Part shown: positions 16,820-25,259 of the stretch, one piece after another
How the letters are laid out: the number at the start of each line of letters is the position of its first letter
Numbering within the stretch: position 1 is the first letter of the stretch
Assembly (NCBI RefSeq): GCF_020421205.1
Contig: NZ_JAIZZH010000001.1
Location: forward strand, 310,001 to 374,000
Origin: Hymenobacter pini
GTDB taxonomy: Bacteria > Bacteroidota > Bacteroidia > Cytophagales > Hymenobacteraceae
Length of the DNA stretch: 64,000 nucleotides
Reading direction: 5' to 3'
Made by a program: the position numbers and the translations under genes
The notes under the pieces: generated by a model
Databases searched by the model: none
What the model saw: the letters and a program-made list of their open reading frames with translations, nothing else
Told to the model about the DNA's origin: nothing

Positions 16820-17323
16820 CTACCGGAAGCCTGGATTAGCCGGGTAGCCGTTTTCCTTGAAGTACATGTAGAGCATAAGTGGTTTGCCATCAAAGTCTGT
16901 AACGCATTCAACCATGTACTCCACCTCGTCGCGTCTTCGACTGCCTACGGTTTTAAATACTCTGCCGATGCCTTGGGCATTGAATGAATTATGAATCAGT
17001 CTTTGCTGGAGCTGCAACGGTAGTTCTTTTACGGAAACTTCGGTTTTAGATTCGGCGAATTTGCAATGTCTGTCAAAAGCTACATTGAGCACTTTGTTCT
17101 GCCGTTTAGAGTAAAACATGTACTCTTCTTCACCTTTCTCTAAGTCACCGTAAACGCGGCAAGAATCAATTTGAGCATCTGGATAGGTTCGCTTAAACTT
17201 CTTGACAACTTTGGCCGGTACTGGTACTTCGTGAGTACGCATGGCATTCTTGGCCCGATAAGACTGGGCTAATGTTTGGCTTACCAATGCACAGCAGAAT
17301 AAAAACAAAAAGACACATTTCAT
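16820..17323 (-). CDS. secreted PepSY-like small protein
   Basis: The 167-residue protein has a signal peptide (MKCVFLFLFCCALVSQTLAQ, cleavage near residue 20). The mature N-terminus contains VPVPAKVVKKFKRTYPDAQI, a pattern typical of PepSY-like/BLIP-like modules of Bacteroidota (VP..V...F...YP.A). A second, weaker module follows in the C-terminal half (YMVECVTDFDGKPLMLYMYF). These proteins are exported, often duplicated, and of unknown function. The gene lies on the opposite strand between carA and carB and interrupts that pair. Confidence 0.65.
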   Translation of the reverse strand: MKCVFLFLFCCALVSQTLAQSYRAKNAMRTHEVPVPAKVVKKFKRTYPDAQIDSCRVYGDLEKGEEEYMFYSKRQNKVLNVAFDRHCKFAESKTEVSVKELPLQLQQRLIHNSFNAQGIGRVFKTVGSRRRDEVEYMVECVTDFDGKPLMLYMYFKENGYPANPGFR

Positions 17324-17423
17324 TATAAAACGCCCATTTGGTAAGTCAGCGCGAGTTAAGATTCTTCAAACATACTGAACTCTGGCTGCCTACTACCTTC
17401 GCTTCCTCCAACGCACTTTCCAT

Positions 17424-17816
17424 ATGTCAGAAAAACGCAGAGGTCTGCCGAATTGGGTGTTTATCGTAGCTGGCGCCCTGGTGCTGGCCGTGTATGTATT
17501 CGGCAAGTTCTTTGGCCAGAAAACCATCCTAAAAGCCATGTTGGGGGAGCCGGGCGACATTGTCAATCGGGCCATGAAATCAGCCAAGGTTTCTCCGCGC
17601 ATTACCAGCCGCACGGGCGAAATCACCGAGCGAAACTTCAAAGTGCATCAGCTTGGCGCCAAAAAGGATACATCGGTCTTTCAGTTCTTTCTGCAGGGCG
17701 AGCGGGCCGATGCTACCATCAAACTCTGGATGGTCAGACGGCCGTCCGGGAAATGGGATATGATCAAAACGGATACGCTTTTCAGCGCGCCTAAAACCGC
17801 CCAGGCAAGCCAGTAA
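17424..17816 (+). CDS. single-pass membrane protein, possibly Coa1/Tim21-like
   Basis: This 130-residue protein has a basic N-terminus (MSEKRRGLPNW), one transmembrane helix at about residues 11-28, then a soluble domain. The tail pattern (GERADATIKLWMVRRPSGKWDMIKTD) resembles the Coa1/Tim21-like small alpha-beta domains of bacterial single-pass proteins. The match is by eye only and the function is unassigned. It lies 65 bp before carB in the same direction and may share its promoter; a TACCTTCG box at 17394-17401 is a possible -7 element. Confidence 0.6.
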   Translation: MSEKRRGLPNWVFIVAGALVLAVYVFGKFFGQKTILKAMLGEPGDIVNRAMKSAKVSPRITSRTGEITERNFKVHQLGAKKDTSVFQFFLQGERADATIKLWMVRRPSGKWDMIKTDTLFSAPKTAQASQ

Positions 17817-17881
17817 GCTGTAACCAACTCCACAAGACTTTTAACACGACCCCCGCATAGGGCTGTTGCTTCACACCCAGA

Positions 17882-20800
17882 ATGAATAAACCACAGAAAG
17901 TTCTCATCCTTGGTTCCGGTGCTCTCAAGATTGGGGAGGCCGGGGAGTTCGATTACTCCGGCTCGCAGGCGCTGAAGGCCCTGAAAGAGGAAGGTATCCG
18001 CACCATCCTCATCAACCCCAACATTGCCACCGTGCAAACGTCGGACAACATTGCCGACGACGTGTACTTCCTGCCCGTGACGCCCTTCTTCGTGGAGGAA
18101 GTTATCAAGAAGGAGCAGCCCGATGGTATTCTGGTGGCGTTTGGGGGCCAGACGGCCCTGAACTGCGCCGTGGCCCTGTACCGCGCCGGGGTATTCGAGA
18201 AGTACAACGTGAAGGTGCTGGGCACGCCCGTGCAAAGCATTATCGACACTGAGGACCGGGACATCTTCAAGGAGAAGCTCGACCAGATTGGCGTGCTCTC
18301 GGCCCGCAGCGTGGCCGTGACGACTATGGACGACGCGCTGGCGGCGGCCGAGAAAATTGGTTTCCCCATCATCGTGCGGGCGGCGTTTGCGCTGGGCGGC
18401 CTGGGCAGCGGCTTCGCCAACAACATGGACGAGCTGCGCGCCCTGGCTCAAAAGGCCTTCACCACCTCCGACCAGATTCTGGTGGAAGAGTCGCTGAAGG
18501 GCTGGAAGGAAGTGGAGTACGAAGTGGTGCGGGATGCGTACGATAACTGCATCACCGTCTGCAACATGGAGAACTTCGACCCCATCGGTATCCACACCGG
18601 GGAGAGCATCGTGGTGGCTCCGTCGCAGACCTTGAGCAACCGGGAGTACCACAAGCTGCGCAGCATTGGCATCAAGACCATCCGCCACCTGGGCATCGTG
18701 GGCGAGTGCAACATTCAGTACGCCCTCGACCCCGTGTCGGAGGACTACCGCGTAATTGAGGTGAATGCCCGTCTGTCGCGCTCCTCGGCGCTGGCCTCCA
18801 AGGCTACGGGCTACCCACTGGCCTTCGTGGCGGCCAAGCTGAGCCTGGGCTACTCGCTGGCTGAGCTGAAAAACAGCGTAACGCAGACTACCTCGGCCTT
18901 CTTCGAGCCGGCTCTCGACTATGTGGTAGTGAAGCTGCCGCGCTGGGATTTGAGCAAGTTTTCGGGGGTAAACCGGCAGATTGGCTCGGCCATGAAGAGT
19001 GTGGGCGAGGTAATGGCCATCGGCAAATCGTTCGAGGAAGCCATTCAGAAAGGCCTGCGCATGCTGGATACCGGCAAGCGCGGTTTCGTAGCCAATAAGC
19101 CCGAGCAGGCCGATAATGCCACCATCGACCGGTTGCTGAGCGAGCCGAACGAGGAGCGCATCTTCGCCATCAACCTGGCGTTTGAGGCCAGCTACACCAT
19201 CCAGCAGGTGCATGATCTGACCAAGATTGACCTGTGGTTCCTGCAGCGCCTGCTCACCATTTTCGAGCTGGGCAACCAGCTGGCCGCCCAGCGCGGCCAC
19301 GGCGTAGATGCGCTGGAAACAGAGCTGCTGCGCGAAGCCAAGAAAGCGGGTTTCTCGGACCAGCAGATTGCCGTAAAGCTGCTGGGCGAAGGCGACGTGA
19401 AAGCCGACGAGCTGCTGGTGCGCGCCCGCCGCAAGGCCCTGGGTGTGCTGCCCGTCATCAAGCAGATTGACACGCTGGCCGCCGAATTCCCGGCCAAAAC
19501 TAACTACCTCTACAGCACCTACCACGGCACCGAAAACGACCTGCAGCCGGAAACCGACAAGTCCATTGCCGTGCTGGGCTCGGGCGTGTACCGCATTGGT
19601 AGCTCCGTGGAGTTTGACTGGTGCGGCGTAAATGCCGTGCAGACGGCCTCCGAAGAAGGTTACAAAACCATCATCATCAACTACAACCCCGAAACTGTTT
19701 CGACCGACTACGACGTGTCGGACCGGCTGTACTTCGAGGAACTGAGCTTCGAGCGGGTGATGGACATTCTGGAGTTCGAGCAGCCCGAAGGCGTGATTCT
19801 GAGCACCGGCGGCCAGATTCCAAACAACCTCGCCACCCGCTTGGCCGATGCCAAGGCGCCCATCCTGGGTACCGCCCCGGCCCGCATCGACGAGGCCGAA
19901 AACCGCCACAAGTTCTCCAGCATCATGGACGAACTGGGCATTGCCCAGCCCCGCTGGAAGGAGTTGACCTCGCTCGACGCCATGTTCGAGTTTGTGGGCG
20001 AAGTGGGCTACCCGGTGCTCATTCGGCCCAGCTATGTGCTATCGGGCGCGGCCATGAACGTGGTGTCCAACGCCTTCGAAATGGAAGCTTTCCTGCAGGC
20101 TGCTACCGAGGTAAGCGCCGAGTACCCGGTGGTGGTATCGGAGTTTATGCAGGAGGCCAAGGAAATTGAGCTGGACGCGGTGGCCGACAAAGGCGAAATT
20201 GTGAGCTACGCCATTTCGGAGCACGTGGAGTTTGCCGGCGTGCACTCCGGCGACGCCACCATGTACTACCCGCCCCAGAAGGTATACGTGCGCACCATCC
20301 GCCGGCTCAAAATCATTGCCGAGAAGATTGCCAAGCGCTACGAAATCAGCGGGCCGTTTAACATCCAGTTCCTGGAGAAAAACGGCGAAATCCGGGTGAT
20401 TGAGTGTAACATCCGCGCCTCGCGCAGCTACCCCTTCGTGTCCAAAGTATCGGGCAATAACCTGATCAAAAAGGCTACGCAGGTACTGCTGGGCAAGAAG
20501 GTGGAGCGTGACGCCAGCGAGCTGGTGTACGATTCGCCCTTCGTGGGTGTGAAGGCTCCGCAGTTCTCCTTCACCCGCCTGCCCGGCGCCGACCCGGTGC
20601 TGCGCGTAGACATGGTGAGCACCGGCGAAGTAGGCTGCCTGGGCGACACCGCCGAGGAAGCTCTTTTGAAGTCGATGCTGAGCGTGGGCTACAAGATTCC
20701 GCAGAAGTCGGTGCTGATTTCCGGCGGCCCCATCAAGTCGAAAGTAGCCCTGCTTTCGGCCGTGGAATTGCTGGTGAAGAAAGGCTACCAGATTTACGCC

Positions 20801-21112
20801 ACCCAGGGTACGCACCGCTTCTTCGCCGAAAACAACATCCCCAGCAGCCTGCTTTTCTGGCCCGATGACCACGAGGAACCCAACGTGCTGACCTACCTCA
20901 AGGAGAAGAAGATTGACCTGGTCATCAACATCCCCAAGAACCTCTCGAAGGGTGAGCTGGACAACGACTACAAGATCCGCCGCACCGCCATCGACTTCGG
21001 CATCCCGCTACTCACCAACGCCCGCCTGGCCAAAGCCTTCATCCAGGCCTTCTGCCGCCTGGAAATGAAGGATCTAAAGATTAAGAGCTGGAACGAGTAT
21101 AAAGCTGAGTAA
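17882..21112 (+). CDS. carB: carbamoyl-phosphate synthase large subunit
   Basis: CarB makes carbamoyl phosphate from bicarbonate, two ATP and ammonia delivered by CarA. The 1076-residue length is standard. Two homologous ATP-grasp halves are visible. The first starts VLILGSGALKIGEAGEFDYS and includes VRAAFALGGLGSG; the second starts VLGSGVYRIGSSVEFDW (about residue 562) and includes IRPSYVLSGAAM. The methylglyoxal-synthase-like allosteric domain is the last roughly 130 residues (GYQIYATQGTHRFFAENNI). The oligomerisation domain lies between the halves. A wobble-containing hairpin after the stop codon is a likely terminator. Confidence 0.96.
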   Translation: MNKPQKVLILGSGALKIGEAGEFDYSGSQALKALKEEGIRTILINPNIATVQTSDNIADDVYFLPVTPFFVEEVIKKEQPDGILVAFGGQTALNCAVALYRAGVFEKYNVKVLGTPVQSIIDTEDRDIFKEKLDQIGVLSARSVAVTTMDDALAAAEKIGFPIIVRAAFALGGLGSGFANNMDELRALAQKAFTTSDQILVEESLKGWKEVEYEVVRDAYDNCITVCNMENFDPIGIHTGESIVVAPSQTLSNREYHKLRSIGIKTIRHLGIVGECNIQYALDPVSEDYRVIEVNARLSRSSALASKATGYPLAFVAAKLSLGYSLAELKNSVTQTTSAFFEPALDYVVVKLPRWDLSKFSGVNRQIGSAMKSVGEVMAIGKSFEEAIQKGLRMLDTGKRGFVANKPEQADNATIDRLLSEPNEERIFAINLAFEASYTIQQVHDLTKIDLWFLQRLLTIFELGNQLAAQRGHGVDALETELLREAKKAGFSDQQIAVKLLGEGDVKADELLVRARRKALGVLPVIKQIDTLAAEFPAKTNYLYSTYHGTENDLQPETDKSIAVLGSGVYRIGSSVEFDWCGVNAVQTASEEGYKTIIINYNPETVSTDYDVSDRLYFEELSFERVMDILEFEQPEGVILSTGGQIPNNLATRLADAKAPILGTAPARIDEAENRHKFSSIMDELGIAQPRWKELTSLDAMFEFVGEVGYPVLIRPSYVLSGAAMNVVSNAFEMEAFLQAATEVSAEYPVVVSEFMQEAKEIELDAVADKGEIVSYAISEHVEFAGVHSGDATMYYPPQKVYVRTIRRLKIIAEKIAKRYEISGPFNIQFLEKNGEIRVIECNIRASRSYPFVSKVSGNNLIKKATQVLLGKKVERDASELVYDSPFVGVKAPQFSFTRLPGADPVLRVDMVSTGEVGCLGDTAEEALLKSMLSVGYKIPQKSVLISGGPIKSKVALLSAVELLVKKGYQIYATQGTHRFFAENNIPSSLLFWPDDHEEPNVLTYLKEKKIDLVINIPKNLSKGELDNDYKIRRTAIDFGIPLLTNARLAKAFIQAFCRLEMKDLKIKSWNEYKAE

Positions 21113-21164
21113 CACTCGCCGCCGTCGTCTTGGCGTAGCTCAGAACGACCGGTAGGCCACCACT

Positions 21165-21201
21165 ACAACGGCTTGGTTACCTTAGGTAGCCGGGCCGTTG
21201 T
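21165..21201 (+). terminator. intrinsic terminator of carB
   Basis: A 17-bp stem (21165-21181 with 21185-21201) contains three G-U wobbles and a 3-base loop, and is followed by GGTTTATTTC. It begins 53 bp after the carB stop codon. Confidence 0.65.
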
Positions 21202-21308
21202 GGTTTATTTCTCGGTGCAGTTCGCGCTGCTGCCTGCGAGCAAAAATGAGTTCAACCAACAAAGAGCACCGGTTAGTTAGCGCTTGTTCCCGGAAGGTAA
21301 GTTGAGCA

Positions 21309-21331
21309 GGAATTCATTTTCAATGAATTCC
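21309..21331. repeat. perfect 10-bp inverted repeat upstream of the secreted propeller gene
   Basis: GGAATTCATT and its exact complement are separated by TTC. It lies about 35 bp before a TACCTTTT box (21366-21373) that may be the -7 element of the 21399 gene, so it could be an operator. Confidence 0.45.
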
Positions 21332-21398
21332 ACGGCGAAGAGCATTTTTCGCTGGTTATTGTCCGTACCTTTTGAGCTCCAAATTATTTATAGCACGT

Positions 21399-22649
21399 AT
21401 GAAAAAAAGTATACTAATTGTCAGCGCCCTGCTGAGTACTGCCGCAATGCTGCCCTGCTACGCGCAGTCGTCTTGGACGTGCATCACGCCACCCAATACA
21501 GTTATGGGAGGGTCCAGCTACACCTCGTTGATGCTGCCCACTGCCAAGATGATGTGGGGCACCCGCTACGTCAATTACGGAATGGGCGCTTACCAGGATT
21601 TTGTCTTTTGCACAACGAACGGCGGGGAAACGTGGCAGGAAGGCGCGCTGAAAGGGGCCGATGATGTATGGGGTATGGATGCCCAGAACGCGTGGCTGAT
21701 TCGTCGCACGACGGGTACCCTGATGCGTACCACCACCGGCCCAGAGGGCTTTATTACCGTATCCAACACCCCGAGTTCGCCACTGCGGTTTGTGCGGTTC
21801 TTTAGTTCGTCCGTCGGGGTGTTGATCGGTATACCCGAGGCAGGCGAACGTTCATGGCCTATTTACCAAACCAAGGACGGCGGTGCTACATGGATGCGTT
21901 ACAGCGGCCCCCCGCTATCCTCTTATGATAGTAATATCAAGCCAATACGGTGTACTACGTTGGGCAATCAGCTCTGGGTAACTACCAGCACCGGAGAGGT
22001 GCTACACTCAACGGACCAGGGCAGCACCTGGACCAGAAACTCAACCGGCATGGGTACGGCGCTACGGGAGGTGTGTTTCCGGGATGCTTTGCACGGCCTG
22101 GCGTTTGGCACCGACCGGCAAGTGCGGCGCACCTCCGATGGAGGGCAGACGTGGAGCCCCGTAACGACGACCGGGCCAGTATACAAAACCGCCGCCATGG
22201 CGGTGGTAGGCTCAGCCGGCACGTACCTGACCGGATCCGATCCGTTTCAGGAGGGTGGTATGTCTATCTCCTATGACGACGGCCTTACGTGGCAAAACAT
22301 GGATACCAATATCAGTCCCTTGAATTTCGCGCAGTTCGGAAACCAGATTTATGCGGCCGGCCGGGGCGGTGTGTTTGCTTACACGGGTGTCGCGCTGTCA
22401 ACGCGCCGGGCCCAAGTCGCACCCATGGCATTCTATCCCAACCCAACCACAGGCGTACTGCATATTGCACCCAGCCGGGACAAACGGCAGCTGTACGTGT
22501 ATGATGTAAGTGGCCGGCAAGAGCGCACGGCAACCATCGGTTCCGGCGCAGCCACAATCGACCTGACCGGACTGAAGCCGGGCCTGCACCGAACGGTACT
22601 GCTGGACAGCCAAGGCAATCAAACCAGCGCTACTGTCCAACTGCAGTAG
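21399..22649 (+). CDS. secreted YCF48/BNR-type beta-propeller protein with a type IX secretion tail
   Basis: The 416-residue protein has a signal peptide (MKKSILIVSALLSTAAMLPCYAQ) and repeated blades of the kind seen in YCF48/photosystem-stability-factor or BNR proteins: TTNGGETWQEG, TKDGGATWMRY, STDQGSTWTRN, TSDGGQTWSPV and SYDDGLTWQNM. The last roughly 75 residues begin FYPNPTTGVLHI and end in a beta-rich tail, a type-A Por/T9SS sorting domain. It is therefore exported through the type IX system and probably anchored or released at the surface. Starts upstream of Met 21399 would precede the signal peptide and are rejected. Confidence 0.8.
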   Translation: MKKSILIVSALLSTAAMLPCYAQSSWTCITPPNTVMGGSSYTSLMLPTAKMMWGTRYVNYGMGAYQDFVFCTTNGGETWQEGALKGADDVWGMDAQNAWLIRRTTGTLMRTTTGPEGFITVSNTPSSPLRFVRFFSSSVGVLIGIPEAGERSWPIYQTKDGGATWMRYSGPPLSSYDSNIKPIRCTTLGNQLWVTTSTGEVLHSTDQGSTWTRNSTGMGTALREVCFRDALHGLAFGTDRQVRRTSDGGQTWSPVTTTGPVYKTAAMAVVGSAGTYLTGSDPFQEGGMSISYDDGLTWQNMDTNISPLNFAQFGNQIYAAGRGGVFAYTGVALSTRRAQVAPMAFYPNPTTGVLHIAPSRDKRQLYVYDVSGRQERTATIGSGAATIDLTGLKPGLHRTVLLDSQGNQTSATVQLQ

Positions 22650-22700
22650 TGTCTAGCTTCCGAAAGCCATAAGCAAACTATGCTTTGGCTGGTGTCAAAC

Positions 22701-22738
22701 AGCAACGGCCCGGACAAATATTTGTCCGGGCCGTTGCT
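22701..22738. terminator. perfect 38-bp palindromic bidirectional terminator
   Basis: The sequence is exactly self-complementary (AGCAACGGCCCGGACAAAT plus its complement). It lies between the convergent ends of the propeller gene (22649) and trpS (22758) and can serve both. Confidence 0.8.
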
Positions 22739-22757
22739 GTTTGGTAAAAGCACTCTT

Positions 22758-23735
22758 CTAGCGAGGTTGATACCCTACCTTCTCGCGCACTTTGTTAAGA
22801 ACGGTGCTGCCGTAGGCCTGCGCTTTGGCAGCACCCTCAGCCAGCTTGAGGTCCAACTCAGGCAGGTTGTTCATGTAGTACGTGAACAGTTCCCGCTCCT
22901 GGGCAAAACGCGTACGGATAACCTCGTACAGGGCCTGCTTGGCGTGGCCGTAGCCGTAGCCACCGCGCAGGTAGTTCTGGCGCATTTCCTCCACCTGCTC
23001 GGGCGAGGCCACCAGCGAAAACAGCTTGAAGGTATTATCGGTATCGGGGTTTTTGGGCTCTTCCAGCGGGGTGCTATCCGATACGATGCTCTTGATGGTT
23101 TTGAGCAGGGCTTTGTCATCCACGAAAATGTCGATAATGTTGCCGTAGCTCTTGCTCATTTTCTGCCCATCGAGGCCGGGCACAATCATTACTTGCTCAT
23201 CTACGCGGGCCTGGGGCAGCACAAAGGTCTCACCATAGCGGCTGTTGAAGGCCGAGGCAATGTCGCGGGTGATTTCCAGGTGCTGCACCTGGTCCTTGCC
23301 TACGGGCACGAACTCGGCGTCGTAGAGCAGGATGTCGGCGGCCATCAGCACGGGGTACGTAAACAGGCCCGCGTTGACATCCGAAAGCCGCCCACTTTTG
23401 TCCTTGAAAGAGTGCGCGTTGGCCAGCATGGGGTAGGGCGTGAAGCACGAGAGGTACCAGGCCAGCTCCGTTACCTGCGGAACATCCGACTGGCGGTAGA
23501 ACAGATTTTTCTCCGTATCAAAGCCGCAGGCCAGCCAAGCAGCGGCCACGGCATAGGTGTTCTGACGCAGCGTTTCGGCGTCGCGCACGGTGGTGAGGGA
23601 GTGCAGGTCGGCAATGAACAGCAGGCTTTCGTTGGCGCTGCTTTTGGAGAGTTCAATAGCCGGAAGAATGGCGCCGAGCAGGTTGCCGAGGTGCGGCCGG
23701 CCGGTGCTCTGAATGCCGGTGAGGATGCGGGACAT
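22758..23735 (-). CDS. trpS: tryptophan--tRNA ligase
   Basis: TrpRS charges tRNA-Trp. The 325-residue class-I synthetase shows TGRPHLGN (residues 11-18), the HIGH-equivalent, and GQKMSKSYGN, the KMSKS loop. The N-terminal GIQSTG and the FVPVGKDQVQHLEITRD segment are typical of bacterial TrpRS. The gene stands with its own hairpin terminator on the 3' side. The secreted-protein gene at 23752 ends 16 bp upstream in the same direction, so the two may be co-transcribed. Confidence 0.95.
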   Translation of the reverse strand: MSRILTGIQSTGRPHLGNLLGAILPAIELSKSSANESLLFIADLHSLTTVRDAETLRQNTYAVAAAWLACGFDTEKNLFYRQSDVPQVTELAWYLSCFTPYPMLANAHSFKDKSGRLSDVNAGLFTYPVLMAADILLYDAEFVPVGKDQVQHLEITRDIASAFNSRYGETFVLPQARVDEQVMIVPGLDGQKMSKSYGNIIDIFVDDKALLKTIKSIVSDSTPLEEPKNPDTDNTFKLFSLVASPEQVEEMRQNYLRGGYGYGHAKQALYEVIRTRFAQERELFTYYMNNLPELDLKLAEGAAKAQAYGSTVLNKVREKVGYQPR

Positions 23736-23751
23736 GAAAAAGGAGTTTTAA

Positions 23752-24384
23752 TTATCTGGCAGCTTTCCAAGGATCTACCGGAACGAAAGCCTCGCCTTGG
23801 TTGAGTGCCTGGACTGCCTGCTCAAGATGGTAGATAAGCAGAAGCTTAGCATCTAAGTATTTAACCATATCGGCCCTAGGTGCTAGAAAAGGCCGCAGAC
23901 GCTCACGAAACTCTTGGCTAGTGCCAGAAAAGCTGGGTGCTGAAATGATGGTAAAATTTTGTTGACCCGCGTTTTCAATCAGACGAATAGTGACCCAAGT
24001 CGATCCACCGCCATACATCAGGCCATTGCCACTCATCGTTGGGGGAGACTTTTCCCGGTACGAATAGTTATACAGCATTACTTGACCACTGTCAATTACT
24101 TCAGCAAAACCATGAGTTATGGTTTGCTTACCACTCTTGATAGAAAAGCCGCTAACTGGACGGTAAGTTTTACCGCCAGCCTTGAAATATGCAACCTGGC
24201 TGAGGGCAAGCTCTTGCTTCTTTTGTTCTCCTTCTTTGATCAACAGGGTGTTCTCATCAGGCATTTTGATTTGGGCCACACGACGGACACCCGGTTCCGT
24301 AGTGAGGACGTAATAGCCCGGCTCAAATTGAGCTAACAATATCTGTGGTAATAATAAGGCAGCGAATAGAAGTAGGAAACGCAT
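23752..24384 (-). CDS. secreted protein of unknown function
   Basis: This 210-residue protein has a clear signal peptide (MRFLLLFAALLLPQILLAQ). The mature domain contains short beta-strands (GYYVLTTEPGVRRVAQIKM, DENTLLIKEGEQKKQ, VAYFKAGGKTYRPVSGF) and a GNGLMYGGGST glycine-rich loop. I recognise no family. An open frame extends 47 codons upstream, but those residues are Arg/Pro/Cys-rich and overlap the transporter gene, so the ATG at 24382-24384 is chosen. It lies between the transporter and trpS in the same direction. Confidence 0.65.
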   Translation of the reverse strand: MRFLLLFAALLLPQILLAQFEPGYYVLTTEPGVRRVAQIKMPDENTLLIKEGEQKKQELALSQVAYFKAGGKTYRPVSGFSIKSGKQTITHGFAEVIDSGQVMLYNYSYREKSPPTMSGNGLMYGGGSTWVTIRLIENAGQQNFTIISAPSFSGTSQEFRERLRPFLAPRADMVKYLDAKLLLIYHLEQAVQALNQGEAFVPVDPWKAAR

Positions 24385-24403
24385 CAGTATGGAGAAATGA
24401 TAA

Positions 24404-25153
24404 CTACACGGCCTTGTCGGCCACGGCTTCCTGCTGCAACTCCCGGGTGGCCTCGTCGCCCAGGTATCGGTCAATGATGGCGTGGGCGAGGTAGAGCAGG
24501 GGCGTGAGCAGAATGGCCGCCGCAAATTTATACCAGTAGTTGGTGTTTGCCACGCTCAGCACCTGATCAAAAGTCCAGTTGCCGAACACGTAGAAGGCCA
24601 CGAACAACACCACAAACGAATCGACGAGCTGGGAAATGAGCGTGGAGCCGGTGGCCCGCAGCCAAATGTAGCGCCCATCTGCTACGCGCCGGAACCACTG
24701 GAACACTGAAGCATCCAGCACCTGTCCAATGATAAAGGCGGTGATAGAGCCAATGATAATGCCCAGCCCCTGCCGGAAAATGCTTTGGTAGGCAAACTCA
24801 ATATTGAACGGCCGGCCCTGGGCGTCTTTGCTGTTCACCTCCAGCCAGAACTGAGCTGGCGGCAGCTTGGTAGTGGCCAGAATTACGAGGAAAGCATACA
24901 GAATCAGCCCCACCGTGAGAAAGCTCACGCGCAATACCCCGGCCCGCCCGAAATATTCGTTGATGATGTCGGTGGTGATGAATACCACGGGCCAGATGAT
25001 GACGCCGGCCGTGAGGTTGCCGGGCAAGCCCAGTACCGCATCTACCGAAAAAATCTTGACACCGATAATTTCGGCCAGCAGCGCGTTTACAATGAAAATG
25101 CCGCTCAATACCAGGTAGAGCTGCTGCTTTTTATGGGATAAAGGTTGGGGCAT
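24404..25153 (-). CDS. queuosine precursor transporter (YhhQ/VUT family)
   Basis: The 249-residue integral membrane protein has about six transmembrane helices and the family motifs IWPVVFITTDIINEYFGRAGVLR and LRATGSTLISQLVDSFVVLFVAF. Members import queuosine precursors such as preQ0 or preQ1 for tRNA modification. No queuosine synthesis gene is adjacent, so the exact substrate is open. The ATG at 25151-25153 fits the short basic N-terminus. A 20-bp arm of an inverted repeat lies just upstream, with no riboswitch visible. Confidence 0.88.
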   Translation of the reverse strand: MPQPLSHKKQQLYLVLSGIFIVNALLAEIIGVKIFSVDAVLGLPGNLTAGVIIWPVVFITTDIINEYFGRAGVLRVSFLTVGLILYAFLVILATTKLPPAQFWLEVNSKDAQGRPFNIEFAYQSIFRQGLGIIIGSITAFIIGQVLDASVFQWFRRVADGRYIWLRATGSTLISQLVDSFVVLFVAFYVFGNWTFDQVLSVANTNYWYKFAAAILLTPLLYLAHAIIDRYLGDEATRELQQEAVADKAV

Positions 25154-25176
25154 AAAGAGGGGAGAGGGAAACTGTC

Positions 25177-25247
25177 ATTCCGAGCAACGCGAGGAATCTG
25201 GCTTTACCATGGAGTATTATACCCGGATTCCTCGCGTTGCTCGGAAT
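25177..25247. repeat. REP-like inverted repeat, transporter/rnz junction
   Basis: Arms of 25 bp (ATTCCGAGCAACGCGAGGAA... at 25177-25201 and its complement at 25223-25247) differ at one position, with a 21-bp loop. The TCATTCCGAG start matches the element after argC. It sits between the transporter start and the rnz stop codon. Confidence 0.75.
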
Positions 25248-25259
25248 GCAGGACAAAAA

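Noticed and set aside
17681..19909. 742-codon open frame antisense to carB
   Set aside because: GC-rich codon use in carB keeps antisense frames open; the frame is His/Val/Gly-rich with no domain or start context. Similar long antisense frames over lpdA (3949-5181), glycogen synthase (27655-29580) and the branching enzyme (29902-31047) are rejected for the same reason.
21284..21664. 126-codon frame overlapping the propeller gene start
   Set aside because: It is in a different frame from the gene with a clear signal peptide and T9SS tail.
25177..25247. preQ1-type riboswitch upstream of the queuosine precursor transporter
   Set aside because: The segment is a REP-like inverted repeat shared in motif with the one after argC and shows no preQ1 aptamer pattern.
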